Positions 1 to 9,152 of a stretch of DNA of 64,000 nt are shown here, piece by piece (the first letter of the stretch is position 1; every line of letters begins with the position of its first letter). The DNA is from JALYOC01 sp036675345 (lineage in GTDB: Bacteria; Myxococcota; Myxococcia; Myxococcales; Myxococcaceae): positions 1 through 64,000 of the forward strand of contig JAKFFE010000033.1 in the NCBI GenBank assembly GCA_036675345.1, in the 5' to 3' direction. The notes below the pieces were generated by a model, which saw only the letters and a program-made list of their open reading frames with translations, was not told where the DNA came from and searched no databases. Position numbers and translations under genes: made by a program.

Positions 1-161
1 CAAACGCAACGGTCCCCCTGGATGGCAAACTCTCGGAAGAGGCTTCGACCGCTTCCTCGACCAGTACACCGGGTGGGTCGCGGCTGGTCGATGTGATCAA
101 TCCTGAGGGACAGGCTGCATTTCAGCCACGGCGCGTCACTCCCGGCGGTGTCGGCGGGCCG
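1..161. other. left edge, no gene assigned
   Basis: All three forward frames stay open for at least 90 bases from the edge, as random high-GC DNA often does. The frame starting at base 2 reads for 34 codons to a TGA at 104-106 and could be the tail of a gene entering from the left, but nothing in it is recognisable. I make no coding call here. The minus-strand lipoprotein operon ends at 162. Confidence 0.3.
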
Positions 162-583
162 CTACTCCCCCGCGCGCTTGGCCTCCTCCACCGCGTCCTC
201 GATGGCCCGGCCGATCTTCTGCAGCATCTCCTCGCCGGCCTTCCCGGAGGCCTGCAGCTGCCGCTCCAGCTCGCGCCGCCGGGTCTCCAGTCGCTCCACC
301 GTCCGGTCCACCGAACCACCGGCGCGCTGGCCCTGGTCTTCGGCCTGGCCCTTGAGCTTCTCGATCTCCGACTCCAGCCGGCGCAGCTGCTGCTCGGCGT
401 CGCGGCGCAGCGCCTCCACCTCCCGGCCGGTGTCCTCCCCCAGCTGGCCCAGGGCCTTGAAGGGATCGAACGCCGGCTGCAGCCCCACCGGGGGCACGCT
501 CTTGAAGCGGGGCTCGAGGCCGACCTTGTCGCAGCCGGCGGCGGTGAGCAGGAGCAGCGACAACCCAAGCGGTTGGAGTCGGT

Positions 584-587
<4 letters not shown>
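162..587 (-). CDS. coiled-coil lipoprotein
   Basis: This 141-residue protein opens with a lipoprotein signal peptide: a hydrophobic stretch of about residues 8-17 followed by the lipobox TAAGC, with the lipidated Cys at about residue 19. After a proline-rich linker, most of the chain (about residues 50-135) is Glu/Arg/Leu-rich heptad-like helix, interrupted by a Gly/Arg patch, so it should form a membrane-tethered coiled coil. The ATG overlaps the stop of the upstream glycosidase gene as ATGA (584-587), which indicates translational coupling and chooses this start over longer readings. The function is unknown. Envelope spacing or a structural role is only a guess from the coiled coil. Confidence 0.8.
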
Positions 588-2016
<1,429 letters not shown>

Positions 2017-2020
<4 letters not shown>

Positions 2021-2673
2021 GGGCGTGCTCCTCGATTTCCGGGACGGAAGACCAGGCCGGTGGTCAGCAGGGCCTGCTGGGTGTTGCCGATGGTGCCGGC
2101 CAGCGCCTGGAGGGAAAGCGCCATCTGGGGGGTGAGCCAGAAGCGGGCGTGCGCGGTCAGCCCCAGCGGGGCCACGTAGCCGATGCCGTAGTCGCCCAGC
2201 TCCACGGTCAGGTGGGCCAGGGCCAGGGCGTGGTGGTCGAACAGCCCCGCGGAGAGTCCCCAGGCGCCGAAGGAGGCCTGGGCGCGCAGCGAGGGCAGGA
2301 TCTGGAGTGCGGGCACCGCCACCGCGCCGTACTCCACCACCGGGCCGGCGAAGATCGCGAACCGCTCCCCCACGAAGCCGGCACGAACGCTCACCCGTCC
2401 CCCGAAGCCGGCCCCCTCTCCGGAGGTGGGCACGGTCAAGAGCACCCCACCGTCCAGGCCCAGCGCGCCCAGCCGCCAGCGGCCCTGCACCGCGGGGGTC
2501 ACGTACAGGTCGCCCCAACGACCGCCCTCGAAGCCGTAGGCCAGCCCCATCGCACCGACCCTGGCCTCCAGCTCGGTGGAGAGGAGGGGCGCGGGACCGG
2601 GGGGCACTTCCACTGCCTGGGCGGGCGAGGAGGCGAGGGCCACCAGGGCCGCCCACCCGAAGAGCGTTCGCAT
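2017..2673 (-). CDS. exported protein, probably outer-membrane barrel-like
   Basis: A 218-residue protein with a clear Sec signal peptide (about residues 1-20, ending SSPAQA). The mature part is rich in Gly, Ala and alternating hydrophobic residues in short segments such as GRVSVRAGFVG and LQALAGTIGN, which suggests a small beta-barrel or other beta-rich envelope protein. I recognise no family. The start at 2673 places the signal peptide at the N-terminus; a longer reading from 2733 would put a basic, non-coding-looking stretch in front. It is first in a three-gene operon with the GH1 enzyme and the coiled-coil lipoprotein, so a role in handling a glycoside outside the cytoplasm is possible but unproven. 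Confidence 0.75.
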
Positions 2674-2760
2674 GGCGGCGGACCTTAACCGCAAGGGGAA
2701 GGCTTGCCGCCACCGTTTATGGGTAGCAGCCATTAGAGCCTACGTCTTCCGGAGCCAGAC

Positions 2761-3144
2761 CTGAGCCAAAGCGGCCTCCCAGCCAACGTCTACACCTTCC
2801 TCCTCGAGCACGTCGACTCGCTGGAGCAGCTGGAGGTGATGCTGTTGCTGCGCAACGAGCGCCGGGATTGGTCCGCGGCGGAGGCGGCGCGGGCGCTGCG
2901 GATCCAGCCGGAGTCGGTCCAGAACCGGATGGAGACCCTGTCCCGGGCGGGAGTCCTGGCCGACGAGGGTGGGGGCAGGTACCGCTTTGGGCCGCGCACC
3001 CCGGAGCTGGGCCGCGACGTGGACGCGGTGGCCGCCACCTACGCCGAGCGCCGGGTGACGGTGATCAACCTGATCGCCACCAAGCATCTGGAGCGGATCA
3101 AGAGCTTTGCCGACGCATTCAAATTCAAGGGGGGTGAGAAGTGA
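2761..3144 (+). CDS. small helix-turn-helix-like protein, probable CTG start
   Basis: The frame encodes 127 residues if initiated at CTG 2761. An ATG at 2836 would give 102 residues, but the 25 codons before it (PANVYTFLLEHVDSLEQLEV) look like genuine helical protein. No ATG or GTG lies between the stop at 2734 and that stretch. A GGAG at 2751-2754 sits six bases before the CTG. The core (about residues 30-80) reads as a winged-helix: AAEAARALRIQPESVQNRMETLSRAGVL followed by the wing-like GGRYRFG. The C-terminus is helical. It overlaps the next gene by GTGA, so it probably forms an operon with the two small membrane proteins. DNA binding and target are inferred only. Confidence 0.75.
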   Translation: MSQSGLPANVYTFLLEHVDSLEQLEVMLLLRNERRDWSAAEAARALRIQPESVQNRMETLSRAGVLADEGGGRYRFGPRTPELGRDVDAVAATYAERRVTVINLIATKHLERIKSFADAFKFKGGEK

Positions 3145-3398
3145 TCGCAGCCACGGTGTACGTGCTCTGCGCGATCACCAGCTTCATCTGCACCTGGATG
3201 CTGGCGCGCGGGTACCGGCGCACCAAGGTCCGGTTGCTGTGGTGGAGTGCCTGGTGCTTCGCCGGCCTGACGCTGAACAACATCCTGCTGGTGATTGACC
3301 GAACCTTCCCCGAACCGGACCTCAGCTCGATCCGCGCCATCCCGGCGCTGATCGGTGCCGGGTTGCTGATCTGGGGCCTGATCCGGGACACCGCATGA
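3141..3398 (+). CDS. small membrane protein, DUF5985-like
   Basis: An 85-residue protein with about three hydrophobic segments (residues 4-20, 32-50 and 67-82). A basic loop containing RGYRRTKVRLLWW follows the first helix. GTG 3141 overlaps the stop of the preceding gene. The pattern of a short helix, an R-T-[KD]-R-L-x-x-W/F motif and further helices resembles the small membrane family I know as DUF5985, which occurs as tandem pairs in myxobacteria; this assignment is from memory of the motif. The next gene is a divergent relative of the same shape. No function is known to me. Confidence 0.8.
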   Translation: MIAATVYVLCAITSFICTWMLARGYRRTKVRLLWWSAWCFAGLTLNNILLVIDRTFPEPDLSSIRAIPALIGAGLLIWGLIRDTA

Positions 3399-3682
3399 AC
3401 CTCAGCGCGCAAATGATGTTGTTGATCCTGGGCGCGACCGCCGCCGCCAACACCGTGCTGGCCGCGTTCTTCTTCCACTTCTGGAAGAAGACCCACGACC
3501 GGTTCTTCGGCCTGTTCGCGGTGGCCTTCACCCTGCTGATGATCAACCGGGTGCTGCTGGGGCTGCTGCCCGGGGACAGCGAACACGTGGACGCGGTGTA
3601 TGGGATCCGCCTGTTCGCCTTCCTGATGATCCTCTTCGCGATCGTGGACAAGAACCGGAACGGAGGGAAGAAGGAGGCCTGA
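3395..3682 (+). CDS. small membrane protein, DUF5985-like, second copy
   Basis: A 95-residue membrane protein with three predicted helices (about 6-26, 38-56 and 71-84). It carries the motif WKKTHDRFFGLFAVAFTLL, matching the R/K-T-x-D-R-x-F pattern of its upstream partner, so the two look like an old tandem duplication. ATG 3395 overlaps the upstream stop as ATGA, making this the last gene of a three-gene operon led by the winged-helix-like protein. Its stop codon abuts that of the convergent MATE gene inside a 14-base palindrome. Function unknown. Confidence 0.8.
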   Translation: MNLSAQMMLLILGATAAANTVLAAFFFHFWKKTHDRFFGLFAVAFTLLMINRVLLGLLPGDSEHVDAVYGIRLFAFLMILFAIVDKNRNGGKKEA

Positions 3683-3689
3683 TCAGGCC
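3676..3689. terminator. 14-base palindrome at two convergent stop codons
   Basis: GGCCTGATCAGGCC is a perfect palindrome whose centre is formed by the plus-strand stop TGA (3680-3682) and the minus-strand stop TCA (3683-3685). It has no loop or U tract, so it is not a standard intrinsic terminator. Termination here would need another signal. Confidence 0.3.
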
Positions 3690-5125
3690 GTCTCCCCCAC
3701 CGCTCCGGTCGTGGGCGACTCCACCGGCTCCCGCTGCTCTTCCAGGGGCCGGATGGTCTGGCGGGAGAGGCGGGCAAAGCGCCACAGCACCGCCACCGCC
3801 ACCACGGTCAGCCCGGCGCTCAGGCCCCACCACAGCCCGGTGACGCCCATCCCCGCCGGCCAGGCCAGCAGCACCGCCAGCGGCGCTCCCACCAGCCAGT
3901 GCCCGACCACGTTGGCCCGGAAGGTGAAATGGCTGTCCCCGGCGCCGCGCAGCACCCCCGCCCCCACCCCCTGGATGCCATCGGAGATCTGGAACGCGGC
4001 CGCCACCCCCATCAGCCCCACCGCCACCCCGAACACCTCCGGGTCCGAGCTGACCAGCCCCACCACCTGCCCGGGAAACAGCACCAGCACCAGGCCGCAC
4101 AGGCCCATGAAGGCCGCCCCGGTGCCGATGGCCACGAAGCCCGCCCGCCGTGCCCCGGGGGTGTCCCCCGCGCCCACCGCGTGCCCCACCCGGACCGAGC
4201 CCGCGTTGCCGATCCCCACCGCCACGCAGAAGGTGAAGGAGGCCAGCATGATCGCCACCTGGTGGGCGCCGGCGGCGGCCGCGCCCATGGAGGCGGCCAG
4301 GATCCCGGCCACCGAGAACACCCCCACCTCCACGAACATGTGCAGCCCCACCGGCAGCCCCACCCGCAGGGCGGTGCGCAGGTCCTGGGGAGAGCCGGCG
4401 ATCACATCCCGGGGCAGGTTGGCCGGCCGGTGGTGGCGGATGGCCAGGGCCACGATCCCCATCTGCAGCAAGGTGCAGAGCACGGTGGCGATCGCCGCCC
4501 CGGAGGCCCCCAGCGCCGGGATCGAGCGCAGCGGCCCGGTCCAGGCCGGCCCCTCGGCGCCGCCGAACACGAACAGCACGTTGAGATAGTAGTTGGCGAC
4601 GTTGGCCAGCACCGTGGCCACCACCAGCGACCCGGGGCGCTTGAGCCCCTGCAGGTAGGCGCGGCCGATCATGAACCACAGCATCGGGATCACGCTGGGG
4701 ATCCGCCACCACAGGTAGTTCTGGGCCTCGGACACCAGTTGTTCTTCGACCCCGAAGCGGCCCAGGAAGAAGGGCACCACCAGGATCGGCAGCGAGACCG
4801 CCAGACCGATCCACACCGCCAGCCGGTTGCCCAACCAGTACAGCCGGCGCGCCCGGATCGGATCCTGGGCGCCCAGCGCCTGGGAGATCATCGGGTCCAC
4901 CCCCAGCATCACCCCGATCCCCAGACAGAAGAACCAGAAGAACACCGCCGAGGCCAGGCCCACCGAGGCCAGCGCCACCGCGCCGGCGCGGCCCACCACC
5001 AGGGTGTCCACGATGCCCATCATCGCCGCGCCCGCCTGGGCGATGGCGATCGGCGCCGCCAGCTTGACCAGCTCCCGCAGCTCGACCCGGGTGGACTGCG
5101 ATCTGGAGAGGGTGTGGGGCTTCAT
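3683..5125 (-). CDS. MATE family multidrug efflux transporter
   Basis: A 480-residue polytopic membrane protein with the hydrophobicity pattern of the 12-helix MATE (NorM/DinF) family and the usual length. Recognisable MATE features are the N-terminal LVKLAAPIAIAQAGAAMMGIVDTLVVGR segment (helix 1, with Gln and Asp), repeated gly/ala-rich helices and the mid-protein APALGASGAAIATV-type loop (here SIPALGASGAAIATV). MATE proteins export cationic drugs or metabolites in exchange for sodium ions or protons; the substrate here is unknown. It lies 78 bases downstream of the DUF4139 gene on the same strand and may share its transcript. Confidence 0.93.
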   Translation of the reverse strand: MKPHTLSRSQSTRVELRELVKLAAPIAIAQAGAAMMGIVDTLVVGRAGAVALASVGLASAVFFWFFCLGIGVMLGVDPMISQALGAQDPIRARRLYWLGNRLAVWIGLAVSLPILVVPFFLGRFGVEEQLVSEAQNYLWWRIPSVIPMLWFMIGRAYLQGLKRPGSLVVATVLANVANYYLNVLFVFGGAEGPAWTGPLRSIPALGASGAAIATVLCTLLQMGIVALAIRHHRPANLPRDVIAGSPQDLRTALRVGLPVGLHMFVEVGVFSVAGILAASMGAAAAGAHQVAIMLASFTFCVAVGIGNAGSVRVGHAVGAGDTPGARRAGFVAIGTGAAFMGLCGLVLVLFPGQVVGLVSSDPEVFGVAVGLMGVAAAFQISDGIQGVGAGVLRGAGDSHFTFRANVVGHWLVGAPLAVLLAWPAGMGVTGLWWGLSAGLTVVAVAVLWRFARLSRQTIRPLEEQREPVESPTTGAVGETA

Positions 5126-5203
5126 GGTGGACGCGGGGGAGGACGGGCCTCCCTCCGCGCACCTGACTAACCTGAAACCCTCCCCATTGCAGTTCCGGGG
5201 TCC

Positions 5204-7192
5204 CTACCTGCGCTCGCCTAATTCAGCGGTGAAGGCCAGCTGTGAAATCCGGGACTGGACCTCCTGCTGGAGCGCGGTCCGCTTGCCTGCCAGGGCGGTG
5301 AGCGTCTCTTCGATCTTTTCCAGCCGGTCCTCCTGGGCCCCCAGCTTGGCCACGATCCGCTCGGAGAGGTCCCGCTGGTCGGCGCCCGACTGCAGCGCCC
5401 CCAGATTCGCCCGCAGCCGCTCCTGGTCCTTGTGGACCGTGCCCCGCTCCTGGACCAGCCGCTGCTCTTCGGACTGCACCTGGGCCAGCTGCTCCTTGAG
5501 CACCAGCACCTGGGCCAGCGCGTCGTGGATCCGCTGGTCGATGAAGCGCGAGCCGAGGAAGAACTGCAGCTGGTCCCGTCCGGTGGAGTCGAGGGAGAAG
5601 TGCTGGGTGCCCTCCGAGCGCTCGGAGATCTTCCAGGTGGTCTCCGCGCCCGCCGCCAGCTCCAGCCGGAAGCGCCAGGCATGGTCGGTGGTCTCCGCCG
5701 GGGCGGCGGTGTCGAACAGCTCCCAGCCGGAGCGGGGATGCTCCAGGAACAGGGTCTGGGCGCGCTGGCTCTTGTTGCGGATCCGGTAGGAGGTGTGGCG
5801 GACGTGGAAGAAGTGGGTGGTGAGCACCCCGCGGACCACCGCCGCCCGGAACACCGCGGACTGCCCCTGCTGATCGTCGCGGGAGATCACCGTGGACAGC
5901 TCCACCGCGTAGGGGACGAAGCGCCGGTCGTCCGGCTTGAGGGTGTCCAGCATCGCCTCCCCCACGTAGGTCTCGCCGTCGAAGACGGTGACCGGCCCCC
6001 CTTCCAGGGTCAGCCCGGTGGTGTTCTTCAGCTCCAGGCAGGCCATCGGGTTCTGCTCCCGCGCCTCCCGGTTGTAGAGCAGGACCTTCCTGCCCTCGAA
6101 CGGCCGCTGGAGGATCGGGACCAGGGCGCTTTGGTTGCGGTGCACCGAGACCGGCTTCTCCACCCGGTACTCGAACAGGTCCCCCACCTCCTGGACCGCG
6201 GTGCTCACCGGCTGGGAGGACTGGATCAGCTCCCGGCGGCTGGGGGCGCCCCCCACCGCGCCCTCGGCACTGGCGGCCCGCATCGCCTTTTTCGCCCGCT
6301 CCATCGGCGCGGGGGCGGCGGCGGCGGGCGCCCCGGCGAAGGCCAGGTCCCGCTCGTAGGCCTCCTCGGGGATGATCGGCGCCGCCCCGGCCTGGGTGCG
6401 GACCTGGACCACCGGCCGCTGCTGGTAGCGGGGGCTGTAGAGGTCGTGGACGAAGGACACCGGGAGCCCGGCGATCAGCGCCAGCTCCACCTCCAGCCAG
6501 TCCTCGTCCCCGGTGTTGTCCACCACCGCCCAGCCCTGCAGCAGGGGCGGCTGCTGATCCTCGATCAGGATCCGGTAACTGGTCTTCCACACCGGGGCCT
6601 CCAGCACGTAGCTGACGAACAGCTCGCGCTGGCCCTCGCCGCTGGTGAGGATCGCCACCCGCTTGGAGTCCTTCTTGTAGGAGGAGAGGACGGTGGCCAG
6701 GTAGAACTCCAGGTCCTTGCGGACCGCCTCGTCCAGGAAGGCCAGCTCGCGGATCTCCAGCAGATCGAAGGTCCGCACCCCGCCGGCGGTGAGCAGCGCC
6801 AGGAAGGGCCGCTCCAGGGAGGTCTTCTCCACCGCCAGTTGCAGCCGCTCCAGCCCCAGGATCGCCCCCTCCACCGATTCGGTCCCCACCCGCAACCGGA
6901 CCCGGGCGCCCTTGATCTGCCCCAGCAGCGCGGAGAGGCTGCCCTCCTCCGGCAGCCGGATGGTGGCCTCCTCCAGCAGCTTCTCCAGCGGCTTGGTGGA
7001 GTCGTAGCTGACCGAAGAGACCGATCCCCCGTTGAGGTCCAGCACGGTCATCGACTTGAGGACGTCGTTCATGTCCCGGGCGCGGAAGTCCAGGGAGAGG
7101 GACTGGTTGCCTTCAATGGTTCCCCGGCGCTCGAAGTAGGCGACCCCGTGCTTGTAGAGGACGACGCGGCGGACCGGCAGCGGGCTGGACAT
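5204..7192 (-). CDS. DUF4139 domain protein with C-terminal coiled coil
   Basis: A 662-residue protein without a signal peptide. It begins PVRRVVLYKHGVAYFERRG, typical of the N-terminal domain of DUF4139 (MuiA-related) proteins. The middle contains the beta-rich DUF4139 core with segments such as SYVLEAPVWKTSYRI and WAVVDNTGDEDW. An Ala/Pro-rich linker follows at about residues 275-305. Residues of roughly 560-655 form a long Gln/Glu/Arg-rich coiled coil. Family function is poorly known; distant relatives were linked to mucoidy control, and I would not transfer that. The gene is divergent from the SUKH/histone-like gene across 79 bases. Confidence 0.85.
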   Translation of the reverse strand: MSSPLPVRRVVLYKHGVAYFERRGTIEGNQSLSLDFRARDMNDVLKSMTVLDLNGGSVSSVSYDSTKPLEKLLEEATIRLPEEGSLSALLGQIKGARVRLRVGTESVEGAILGLERLQLAVEKTSLERPFLALLTAGGVRTFDLLEIRELAFLDEAVRKDLEFYLATVLSSYKKDSKRVAILTSGEGQRELFVSYVLEAPVWKTSYRILIEDQQPPLLQGWAVVDNTGDEDWLEVELALIAGLPVSFVHDLYSPRYQQRPVVQVRTQAGAAPIIPEEAYERDLAFAGAPAAAAPAPMERAKKAMRAASAEGAVGGAPSRRELIQSSQPVSTAVQEVGDLFEYRVEKPVSVHRNQSALVPILQRPFEGRKVLLYNREAREQNPMACLELKNTTGLTLEGGPVTVFDGETYVGEAMLDTLKPDDRRFVPYAVELSTVISRDDQQGQSAVFRAAVVRGVLTTHFFHVRHTSYRIRNKSQRAQTLFLEHPRSGWELFDTAAPAETTDHAWRFRLELAAGAETTWKISERSEGTQHFSLDSTGRDQLQFFLGSRFIDQRIHDALAQVLVLKEQLAQVQSEEQRLVQERGTVHKDQERLRANLGALQSGADQRDLSERIVAKLGAQEDRLEKIEETLTALAGKRTALQQEVQSRISQLAFTAELGERR

Positions 7193-7271
7193 GGATGGGA
7201 TCTAGACGATCCGGCGGAAAAACGCGGCGCGAGAAGAGGGGTTGGGCCTAAGTTCCCTCTCTGGAGGGACC

Positions 7272-8360
7272 ATGCGCGATTGGATCGTGGGGCTGCTGAA
7301 GGCTGCATCCGAGAAGGGGAGCGGCGCTACGCCGGAGGAGTTGGCCCGGGTGGAGGCCGAACTGGAGCTGGCCCTCCCCGAGGAGCTGCGCGAGCTGTAC
7401 GCCGCTGCCTCCGGCGCGGACCTGGCCGGAGAGGTGTCGCTGCACCCGCTGTTCGCGGACGAGGAGACCACCGGGCTGTTGGAGCAGTCCCGCGAGGATC
7501 TCCCCGGGCTGCCCTCGCGGGGGATTCTCCGCTTCGGGATGCGCGGCGGCGCCGAGCACCTGTTCGCGGTACGGCACTCGGAGATCACCCCGCTGCTGGG
7601 AGACGTGGGCGGGTGGATCTCCGCCGTCCCCCCGCAGGGGTGGATCTACGGGCTCAAGAACCTGGACACCGCGGGGATCCGCTTCTTCCGCAATCTGGAG
7701 GTGATGCTCTCGGAGCTGGTGCCGCCGGCGACCACCGAGGGCTTCGGGGAGAACACCTTCATCCGCGCGTTCAACGCGGTGCAGGACGCGATCCAGACCG
7801 CCAGCGGGAAGGGCGAGGATGGCGCCGGGGACGGCACCCCGCCCGCGACCGCCAGGCAGATGGCCGGCAGCAGCAAGGCCGCCGCCCAGGGCTTTGCCCG
7901 CGGCAAGGCCCGGGATGCCAAGGACGCTGCCGCCGGGAGCAAGAAGACTGCGGCGGCGATGAAGGTCGCTCCGGGTCCTGCTTCCACGACGGTCGCGACG
8001 GCGAAGGTCGCCACGAGCTCCGCTGCACCCAAGGCCGCCGGGAAGATGCCTGCTGCCAAGAAGGCCGTGGCGAAGAGGCCGGCTGCCCGGAAGGCCGCGG
8101 CGAAGAAGCCTGCTGCCCGGAAGGCCTCCGCGAAGAAGCCTGCTGCCCGGAAGGCCTCCGCGAAGAGGCCGGCTGCCCGGAAGGCCTCCGCGAAGAAGCC
8201 CGCTGCCCGGAAGGCCTCCGCGAAGAAGCCCGCTGCCCGGAAGGCCTCCGCGAAGAAGCCCGCTGCCCGGAAGGCCTCCGCGAAGAAGCCTGCTGCCCGG
8301 AAGGCCTCCGCGAAGAAGCCTGCTGCCCGGAAGGCCTCCGCGAAGCGATCGCGGAGGTAG
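7272..8360 (+). CDS. SUKH (SMI1/KNR4)-like protein with histone H1-like repeat tail
   Basis: A 362-residue two-part protein. Residues of about 15-150 match the SUKH/SMI1-KNR4 pattern: an opening helix VEAELELALPEELRELYAAAS, an acidic central part and a strand-rich stretch SRGILRFGMRGGAEHLFAV. From about residue 200 the chain becomes Ala/Lys-rich. It ends in roughly ten near-perfect decapeptides AK[KR]PAARKAS, like histone H1 or AlgP-type tails that bind DNA. ATG 7272 follows a GGAGGG Shine-Dalgarno at 7263-7268. SUKH domains are often immunity or protein-interaction modules. Joining one to a DNA-binding tail suggests a nucleoid-associated scaffold, which is inference. Repeat number may vary between strains. 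Confidence 0.85.
   Translation: MRDWIVGLLKAASEKGSGATPEELARVEAELELALPEELRELYAAASGADLAGEVSLHPLFADEETTGLLEQSREDLPGLPSRGILRFGMRGGAEHLFAVRHSEITPLLGDVGGWISAVPPQGWIYGLKNLDTAGIRFFRNLEVMLSELVPPATTEGFGENTFIRAFNAVQDAIQTASGKGEDGAGDGTPPATARQMAGSSKAAAQGFARGKARDAKDAAAGSKKTAAAMKVAPGPASTTVATAKVATSSAAPKAAGKMPAAKKAVAKRPAARKAAAKKPAARKASAKKPAARKASAKRPAARKASAKKPAARKASAKKPAARKASAKKPAARKASAKKPAARKASAKKPAARKASAKRSRR
8041..8345 (+). repeat. 30-base tandem repeat in the histone-like tail
   Basis: About ten consecutive 30-base units lie in register with the reading frame: a degenerate unit at 8041, then nine closely similar units from 8071 to 8340 and a partial one. Units differ mainly at two positions (AAGAAGCC versus AAGAGGCC, and CTG versus CGG/CCG), and each encodes AK[K/R]PAARKAS. 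The near-identity at DNA level, beyond what the protein needs, points to recent slippage or recombination expansion. Confidence 0.95.
8335..8357 (+). terminator. 9-bp hairpin ending at the stop codon
   Basis: CCTCCGCGA (8335-8343) pairs perfectly with TCGCGGAGG (8349-8357) across a five-base loop. The TAG stop follows immediately at 8358-8360. A second GC hairpin, GGCCC-AAA-GGGCC, lies at 8368-8380. There is no clear U tract, so these may stabilise the 3' end or assist termination. Confidence 0.45.
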
Positions 8361-8580
8361 CGCGTCCGGCCCAAAGGGCCTCCACGAAGCGAACGCGGAG
8401 GGAGCGCGTCGGCGAGGAGGCTCGCGGGTCAGGGCGTTCCTCGCCCCTTCACGGGGCCGCACCACCCGCCGCCGGCTAACCGCCGATTCCGGAGCTATCG
8501 GACCGAGAACTCGTCCGGAAGCGCGTCCGGAAGCGCCGTCTCGAGCGCGTCCGGGTTTTCACTCCCGGAGCAAATCCGGC
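8361..8580. other. 220-base intergenic region with short repeats
   Basis: This convergent gap holds an imperfect 34-base copy (8377-8410) of the end of the preceding gene (8333-8366), differing at three bases. It also has a tandem 12-base pair CGTCCGGAAGCG at 8512-8535 and a small hairpin CCGGG/CCCGG (8551-8568) just past the end of the next minus-strand gene. I see no coding region. Confidence 0.6.
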
Positions 8581-9027
8581 TTACCCCTCCGGGAGTTCGT
8601 CCGGGAGGATGGGACGGATCTGCTTTTGGGCGCGGGCGGTCAACTCCACGTCCTCGTCGCCGAGGGAGCCGGGGGCCTCATCCTGGATCTGGTCGGGCAT
8701 GATGTCCCGGTTCTCTGGCTCGTCCTCCAGCGGGGGGATCCCGGTCAGGTCCTCACCGTAGGGATCGGCGCGCAGCGCGTCCGAGGAGAGGTTGTAGACG
8801 TCACTCTCCGAAGGATCCCGTTCCTTTCGCATCGAGGAGACCTGGTCACGGACCGAACGGGAGAGCATCTCCTCCCCCACGATCCGGCGGGGAAGGATGT
8901 CGTCGTCCTCGGCCCTCTGGTCGGCCGCGAAGCGATCGTCAATCCGGCGCGTGGGAGCCTGCGGCTCCTCGTCCCTTCCGGTCCTCGCCTGGCGAGCCAT
9001 CCCGTTGTCCTGATCCTTGATGTCCAT
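8581..9027 (-). CDS. acidic protein of unknown function
   Basis: A 148-residue, highly charged and probably largely disordered protein. It starts MDIKDQDNGMARQART and is rich in Asp, Glu, Arg and Pro, with no signal peptide or membrane segment. A short helix-like stretch LPRRIVGEEMLSRSVRDQVSSMRKER lies at about residues 45-70, and the end is acidic. The ATG at 9027 follows a purine-rich AGGAAGGAA, supporting the start. I do not recognise a family. Its low complexity and high charge could suit an interaction or stress-protection role, but there is no direct evidence. It is convergent with the histone-like gene and separate from the lipoprotein operon upstream by 125 bases. Confidence 0.7.
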   Translation of the reverse strand: MDIKDQDNGMARQARTGRDEEPQAPTRRIDDRFAADQRAEDDDILPRRIVGEEMLSRSVRDQVSSMRKERDPSESDVYNLSSDALRADPYGEDLTGIPPLEDEPENRDIMPDQIQDEAPGSLGDEDVELTARAQKQIRPILPDELPEG

Positions 9028-9152
9028 GGAGGTTCCTTCCTTTGGATCAAAGGTTGGGACCAGACAGCAAGGCAGCAACCTCCCGCGCTCAGCCCGGAGG
9101 GCGAGGGAGCGAGCAGCACCCCAGGGCGCACCGACCCTCTCCGGCCGACCCG

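Noticed and set aside
8041..8345. Regular 30-base repeats considered as a CRISPR array
   Set aside because: There are no spacers: the units are contiguous and in frame within a coding sequence, and no cas genes are present.
5432..8479. Long plus-strand frame over the DUF4139 gene and the repeat tail
   Set aside because: The DUF4139 protein and the SUKH/histone-like protein account for the coding signal. The CPEG-type repeats in this frame are the histone tail read out of register.
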